Positions 58,101-64,000 of a DNA stretch of 64,000 bases are shown here, in pieces. A program made the translations under genes and the position numbers. The stretch's first letter is position 1, and each line of letters opens with the position of its first letter. Below the pieces are notes generated by a model. The model searched no databases. It saw only the letters and a list, made by a program, of their open reading frames with translations, and was not told the origin of the DNA. Origin of the DNA: Hesseltinella vesiculosa (taxonomy: Eukaryota > Mucoromycota > Mucoromycetes > Mucorales > Cunninghamellaceae); the NCBI GenBank assembly GCA_002104935.1, contig MCGT01000026.1, positions 1 through 64,000 of the forward strand, in the 5' to 3' direction.

Positions 58101-59181
58101 GGTCAAGGGGGAACACGAACCAAAAAATAAAAAGGAGTCGGTCTGGTGCACTTTTTTTTCATTTCTGCCAGGGAGAGTCACAACAACCCAGTTCAGACTC
58201 AGAACCAATGAGCGCTCTCTTGTGTCCAAACCAGGAGTGAAAAAAAAATCAGCCGTAACTGCAAACGTTTTTATTAGCCGGCAACAACATTGGAGCTTTT
58301 TGTAATTGACAGGCTGTAATTCTTGTATTGCTTTTGAATATAGAGTGTGATCTTTGTTTAATTGCCAGCTTCCCTGTGCGCACCAGCCAAGGCTATAAGG
58401 CACTTTGCGGATGCTGAAAATGGCAATCCAATATTGTTTTTCATTTCGAAAAAAAAAACGCAACACTGCGCAGCACTTTTGACTAGCTGGATCGATGTGG
58501 TATTTTGCACAAGTGTGCAAACTCATGAATCATGATGATGCTGAAAAAATCAGATCGTTTGGTAAAGTCTACCCAGCCAACGTTTGATCAACTTCGTTTT
58601 GACACCTCTGATTCCTCAGCTAAAAAAATGAAAAAGTCAGCCATTTTTCTCAGAGGGTCCCCAGGCGATCTGATAAAAAATCGCAGCCCAGAATCACACC
58701 AGTTAGTTCACTCCAAATTTTGCGTACGGGTTCATAGTGGTGAGAGTTGATGATAAATAAAACTGCAACTCTCTCAGGCTGTCGAGCGAAGAGCTAGAAG
58801 ACTAGAAACGTGGCATTGGTCTCGCACGCACTCGAAGATAACATGAGCTGTTTTTCCACTTGGTTCACGGTAAAAACCACCAAAGAAAAACCTGGCAGCT
58901 GAATCCAAGTGATTCGTCATCCAAAATACTGCATCAATATATTCCACTGTAGCCACCCTTGATGTCGAGAGAGGCGATGGGAAGCTTGCCTCCCTTTAGT
59001 GACAGCACAGTCGCATCTGTCCTTCTGATTGGCTGTCTGTACGTTCCGTGTCTGTCGTCGTCAGTCACATTGTCGGGGATGGAAATCAATCCACCTCCAC
59101 CTAAACCTGTTTATTTTTTTTTTTTTTCATTGCTCCAGCCTTTTTCTTCTTTTAACTCTTCACACCTTTTTTTTTTCAACA
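58101..59181. other. Divergent intergenic region with a repeat
   Basis: 1.08 kb between the MFSD10-like and NDUFS5 starts, containing repeat copy B. The 120 bp before NDUFS5 are T-rich. No further gene is supported. Confidence 0.5.
58403..58672 (+). repeat. Dispersed repeat family, copy B
   Basis: Best-preserved partner of copy A. Shared blocks in order: GCTGAAAATGGCAATCCA, CATTTCGAAAAAAAAA, CATGATGATGCTGAAAAAAT, CCCAGCCAACGTTTGATCA, CAGCTAAAAA, and CAGGCGATCTG at 58662-58672. It also has CTGCGCAGCACTTTTGA, which links it to copies F and G. No frame or inverted ends found. Confidence 0.75.
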
Positions 59182-59646
59182 ATGGCTTCTGGTTTTGGTA
59201 ACGACGGTGGTACGTAACAACAACATCAGCAGCAAAAATAGACACACATATCACGAATACTTGACTGATTATTAACGATGATCCATGATGTAGGTCGTGG
59301 ACGATGCTTCCACTTCTGGCAAGATTTCCAAAAGTGTTACGCTTCGGCTGATGTCCCTCAACAATGTCTCAGCCAACGTGATGATTACCTTGAATGTCTT
59401 CACCATACCAAAGAGGTAAGTGCACCCCAAGCATGATGAACGATAAGGACGATTCGCTGAACCATTTCTTGGGCTGCCTAGATTGCTCGTGTCACTCGCA
59501 TCAAAACAGAAGAATTGAAGCAAGCTGCTGCCAAGAAGCAAGCTACTTCGCAATCCAAGAACGAGGCCAAGGCTGCTGCCGACAGCAACTTGCCCAAGCT
59601 CAACATCATTGACGAAAAGCAACAACCCGTCGAATCCAAAGCATAG
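59182..59646 (+). CDS. NDUFS5: Complex I 15-kDa subunit, NDUFS5-like
   Basis: Accessory subunit on the intermembrane-space side of NADH:ubiquinone oxidoreductase. Exons 59182-59209, 59294-59415, 59482-59646; 104 aa. The twin Cx9C fold is complete: GRCFHFWQDFQKC and QCLSQRDDYLEC, followed by the family's LHHTKE. The C-terminal half is a charged helix (KTEELKQAAAKKQAT). There is no N-terminal presequence, as expected for a Mia40-imported protein. Presence of this gene implies a functional complex I. Confidence 0.93.
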
Positions 59647-59908
59647 ATGCCCCTCAACAATCCTCATTCCTGTACTTATTTTTTTCTCCCTTTCCCACTT
59701 GCCACCTGTCACCCTTTGATTTCAAACCAAAAACAAATTTAGATGGACTCACCTCTAATAAACTAGGTCAAATTTTTGTGTCTTTTTTATTTGACATGAA
59801 AAAAAAAATTGCGAAGCTTGGTATGTAAAAAAAAAAACTGTTGCCTAGAAAGATGGGATGAGAGAGGGGGGAAATGCATAAATAATTGGTAAAAAAAAAA
59901 AGAAAAAT
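59647..59908. other. Convergent 3' region NDUFS5/MOT1
   Basis: 262 bp with three A-runs (59800, 59827, 59891). Nothing else seen. Confidence 0.5.
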
Positions 59909-62900
59909 CTATTGCAGGCTGCTGATGAAATTGTCCAAGTTGTATTCTTCGTTGTAATCCTTTTCGTCCCAGAGTGATTCCAGGTCTTCGAGGACGGCTT
60001 TGGCTGCACCCATGCCGGCAGTGGCCTCGACTTCGTCGGGCCCTTGGGCGGCTTTCTTCTTTTTCTTCTTTTGGTCAGCATCGTCCACATTGAAGAGGTC
60101 CAGGATCTGGTCGGTACCCATGCTCTTGAGGCCAGCATTTTGCTGGTTCACAATGGTGTTGGCGATGTTCAGTTTGAATTTCTGCAAGCCCATGATCTTT
60201 TCTTCCAAGGTGCCTCGTGTGATCAGGCGGTAGACATTGACGACCTTTTTCTGGCCAATACGATGTGCTCGATCCATGGCTTGCAGGTCCTTCATTGGGT
60301 TCCAGTCGTGCTCGACAAAGATAACGGTGTCGGCTCCAGTCAGATTCAGGCCCAGGCCACCAACATGGGTCGTCAGCAGCAGGACGTCGATCGACGGGTC
60401 GGCATTGAATTTTGTCACCATGTCGTGTCGCTTGGTATGATCCACCGAGCCATCCAGCCGCAAATAGGTCACTGAGGGCATCAGTTTCTTGAACAAATCA
60501 TTTTCAATGATATCCAGCATGGTCTTCAGCTGGCAAAAGATCAATGCTCGATGTTGGCTGACCGCTCCACCAGCAATCACTCCTGAAGGATCCGACTCGG
60601 CCTCGCTTGGTGTCACGCCAATACCACATTCACCCAAAAGCTGTCTATTGGAAGAAAAAAAAAAGTGAGTTGGTAAGATTGTCGGGTTTCTAGCTTATCA
60701 CTTACTTGAGGGCCAGTAATTTGGGTGCGTTCTGGATATCATGCAGCGAACGGTTGGTGCGTTGGAGTTGCGATTGAACTTTGGGATAGCTTGGGTGGCT
60801 GGGGTTGACAACAAGAAGCGGATGGTTGCAGAGTTTACGCAGGTATTGTAGTGCTTGGAAAATGTGGGTGGCCGACGATGGCCCAGACGAGCCAAAAGTG
60901 CGGTCCACCTGGCCTTTGGCTTGGGATTGAGAAAATTCATCATACAGCGATTTCTAACACACGGAGAAACAGAGGGTGAATATGGCAATGACCTGCAATA
61001 AAGAGAAACGCATGCCGGCTTTTTTACCTGGAGGTCACTGAGTTCGCAATAATAGTCCTGGATGATTTTAGGTGGAAGGTCATGCAAGACATCTTCCTTC
61101 AAACGTCGCAACAGGAAGGGTAAAACTTGCTTGTGGAGTGCCTCGAGGGCCAAGGCACCTGCAAAAAAAAAAAAAAAAAAAAAAAGAAGAGTGAGTGGGC
61201 GATTTTACGAGAACATCGGTCTTGGTTTACCCGCTTCTTGTTCTTTGGACGAACTTTTGCTATCGCGACTAGCGAGGATAGGTTTGCTGAAGCGTTCGTT
61301 AAAGGTCTTTTCAGAGCCGAGGAAGCCAGGCATCAAAAAGTCAAAGAGAGACCAGAGTTCCAGCACGTTGTTCTGGATGGGTGTGCCAGACAGGATGAGG
61401 CGGTGATTCGATTGGAGGTTCTTGATGGCTTTGGTGATTTTGGTTTTGCCGTTCTTGATGATGTGGCCTTCGTCCAGGATACAGTAGTTCCAAAAGATGG
61501 GCTGGAGCACGTCAATATCGTTGCGGATGATATCGTAGGACATGATGACGACATCGGCTTGTTGGAGCGATGCGCGGAGGCGTTTGCGCTCGTTCGGGCC
61601 CCCGGTGTACATGAGCGGTTTGAGATTGTTGGCGTATTGCTTGATTTCATGGAACCAGTGACCGGTGAGGGTAGGAGGGCAGACGACAAGTGACGGGCAG
61701 GCGATGGCGTCGGGTGCTTGTGTGGCTTCATAGCGTTTGTGGCGCAGATGGTGGTCGCTGGCCAGGATACAGATGGACTGCAGCGTTTTACCGAGCCCCA
61801 TGTCGTCGCAAAGGATGCCATGCAACTGGAAGCGATTTAAAAAGGCGAGCCAGTTGACACCGTCTTGCTGATACTTGCGCAGCTCGGCGTTGATCTTGAC
61901 GGGAATGGTAAAGCTCTCGACCTTGGAGCTATCGAGCAGCTGGGCCAGGAACTTGCGCTCTTCGTCACGCTGGGAAAGTAGGGCTTGCGACATACCAGGA
62001 GGATCGGGGATGCCGGCTTCCAGTGGCACAAGCTTGATCAGCATGGCAAAGCAGTTGGTACAGATCAAGCGGACGGCCTCGTCTGCATCGCTCATGCGGC
62101 CTAAGATGGGGACGATCAGGAAGATGGTGTAAGGTAAAATCTTGGTATCAAGGCGCTGGACCAAGTGGTAGGCAAGCTCAGCAATGCCTTGACGATTCGT
62201 CACCGAGGCTGTGTCGCCAAGAAGAGGCAGCAGCTGGTCGACAATGAACGGCATGGTTGCTTCAGTCATGACATCGGCCACCACAGCGAGACAGCGGGCA
62301 CTGACCAGGCGGATCATCGTGTAGCAGGAGACAAGCGCCTTGCCGATGAGAGGAATCAGAAGCTCGACACGTGGCCAGACTTCGCGTGAGAGCACAGGCG
62401 TGACAGTGGTGAAGAGTGAGATGGCGTCAATCACCAGCTGGCCCGTCTTGAGATCAGCTGCCATCGCCTTGTTGGCGAGCGCAATGTCGTGTTCGCCCGA
62501 GACAAACACGTGGGTCAGAGCACCTGTCAAGGAATCCCAAAGGCATGGGACCATATCAAAGACGCGGGGACCAAACCGCTGGCAGATGGCGGCAAACGAG
62601 AATTCGGCACCGCGCTTCATCCACTTGGCTTCGAGCGATTGTTGTTCCTGCTGGGCATTTGCTTCCTTTGTGGTCTTTAGGGATTGGGCAATCGTTTCGA
62701 TGCCTTCTGTGTTTGTGTCGTTTTCGAGGATAGGCGTGGTCAAAGGGTCGCGACAAAGGAAGATACCTAGGTTCTTGATGATTTTGTCAATTGGGTTCTT
62801 GGGCATATCGCTGCACAAGGCGATCAAATCCACCAAGGTTGATGCTGATCGTTGCTGAAGCTCAGTATTCTCTTCAAACTAGCGCAAGAAAAAAAAATAA

Positions 62901-64000
62901 GAGCGTGATTCCCTCTCCAAGTGATGATGTTACCTTGAGGCTGTTCATGACGCTGCGGACCAGTGGGGAGAGAGTTTTGGGAAGGGTGCCGAGAGAGACA
63001 ACCGCACCGGCGGTAGCAGCATAGACATGGAGTTCGGCCTTTTCCTTGAGATCGCCATAGTAGCCGATGGAGGCAACAACGCGACGGTGACGTTCGTCAA
63101 GTGATTGTTGGAGTGTCGCTCGGGCTTTCTTGGCCAAGTTGGCGGGAATGTGACCAAGAAGGGGCTCGTAAGCGTCAGAGACGAGCCAGGACGCAGTGTC
63201 GATGGTGAACAGGTCGCCAGAGTAATCGGGAGGGGCATCGCCAATGACATGGGCAGGCAGGCTTGGGATGTTGGGTACACCGGCCTCAGAAAAACCATTG
63301 AGCAAGGCCAGGCATTCACCACGGATACGGCGGAGCAGTTGCACGAATTCAAAGTAAAAAGCAGCCTCGTCGGGCGACCGATTCGCGTGCTCTGTCAAGT
63401 TCTTGGTCATGGCTTCGGACAATATACGAGGGAAGTTGTGGCTGGAGGCGAGGATGGCTTGAGGAGGCAGCGGCCCAGTGATGTCAGTCAGGCCATGGCG
63501 AGTTCGCAACACAGCCTTTGCCCATTCGTCCATGACCAAGGCTCCAAGCTGGCGCTTAATAGCCCATTGTGATGTGGAAAGGGACAGCAGCACTTCTTGA
63601 TAGGACAGTTCCATCGAGTCGTCAGGCCAGCAGCTCATGATCATGCCGAGGGCTCGACCGCAGGCGACACGGCCCCGCATGATTTGTTCAGGCGTCACCA
63701 GAGAGAGATCTTGTGCAATCATGCCAGCATCCAAGTTGTGTGCAATGTCGTCTGTCTTATCCGCTCCATTCTTTTCGGGAAGTCGAATGTCGCTGTTGCC
63801 CTAATCATTGGAAAACGATAAAAAAAAAGAGAAGCGCCCGTCCATGTGTTAGATCCATCTTTTTTTTGGTCATTTCAACTTCTTACCGATCCTTTTTGTG
63901 CGACGGGCTTGTTGGCTTTTTTGGAGCTGTTCACTTGGCGATCAAAGCCAAAGACACCAGGAGGTTTGTAAAAGTGGGTGGGTGCATCCAATGGCTGGCC
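59909..64000 (-). CDS. MOT1: Mot1/BTAF1 Snf2-family ATPase (N-terminus outside window)
   Basis: Removes TBP from DNA using ATP. Partial: the gene enters from the right edge. Exons: 64000-63887 (open), 63800-62934, 62878-61231, 61158-61028, 60953-60706, 60644-59909; 1247 aa, about two thirds of the usual 1,870. HEAT repeats occupy the first part. The Snf2 core has DDMGLGKTLQ (near 61,800) and the family's DEGH instead of DEAH (near 61,470), then SGTPIQNN. The helicase C lobe has RLDGSVDHTKRHDM, THVGGLGLNLTGADTVIF and DRAHRIGQ. The C-terminus shows the Mot1-specific bridge/latch-like end, ESLWDEKDYNEEYNLDNFI. A Lys7 run lies in the last 70 residues. Confidence 0.95.

Noticed and set aside
57894..58526. 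210-codon ORF extending the MFSD10-like protein upstream
   Set aside because: Only the last part (from 58100) is the real first exon; the upstream part overlaps repeat copy B and reads as non-protein-like sequence.

Overview
The window is nuclear DNA of a filamentous fungus, most likely an early-diverging Mucoromycota (Mucorales-type) species. Genes are compact and intron-dense (up to 17 coding exons), introns are about 45-90 nt with GTAAG-type donors and long A or T homopolymers, and the gene set is fungal-specific in part (Vrg4, Pff1, Loa1, Ett1/Nro1, Rtc4, Elf1/New1, Sfh5). A complex I subunit (NDUFS5) is present, so this is not a Saccharomyces-type yeast. Genus cannot be fixed from sequence alone. 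All exon coordinates below were built by hand from splice sites and reading frame; most spliced models close exactly in frame.

Layout. 1-0.5 kb: a 20-bp minisatellite interrupted by a 67-nt C run. 0.6-8.5 kb: p24 cargo receptor, vacuolar M28 protease (PFF1), Golgi GDP-mannose transporter (VRG4), and a Loa1-like acyltransferase. 8.5-11 kb: gene-poor DNA holding tRNA-Leu(CAA) and a dispersed repeat. 11-20.9 kb: ETT1/Nro1, an M13 metallopeptidase, a bHLH transcription factor, and a Glu/Ala/Lys-rich protein. 22-25 kb: MCM5. 25-28.6 kb: a repeat-rich island with an inverted-repeat element and orphan ORFs. 28.6-46 kb: Elf1/New1 ABC-F ATPase, a START/SRPBCC-like membrane protein, RTC4, nuclear cap-binding large subunit, a secreted acid phosphatase, a U1A/U2B''-type snRNP protein, and RAD3/XPD. 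46-51 kb: cysteinyl-tRNA synthetase and ribonucleotide reductase small subunit. 51.6-53.3 kb: an orphan multi-exon gene with frame conflicts. 53.4-64 kb: SFH5, a Pcl-type cyclin, an MFSD10-like transporter, NDUFS5, and the C-terminal two thirds of MOT1.

The genes are ordinary housekeeping loci arranged as convergent or divergent neighbours; there is no metabolic cluster. Functional themes are mRNA/RNA-polymerase-II biology (NCBP1, U1A-like, RAD3, MOT1, RTC4), S phase (MCM5, RNR2) and the secretory/vacuolar system. The unusual signals are: five apparent GC-AG introns concentrated in two genes; a dispersed repeat family with four recognisable copies and two solo ends; a 644-bp inverted-repeat element flanked by CTGG; a four-fold kinase-site/acidic-spacer protein; a broken orphan gene with an 18-nt exon; and a cysteinyl-tRNA synthetase with two in-frame starts.
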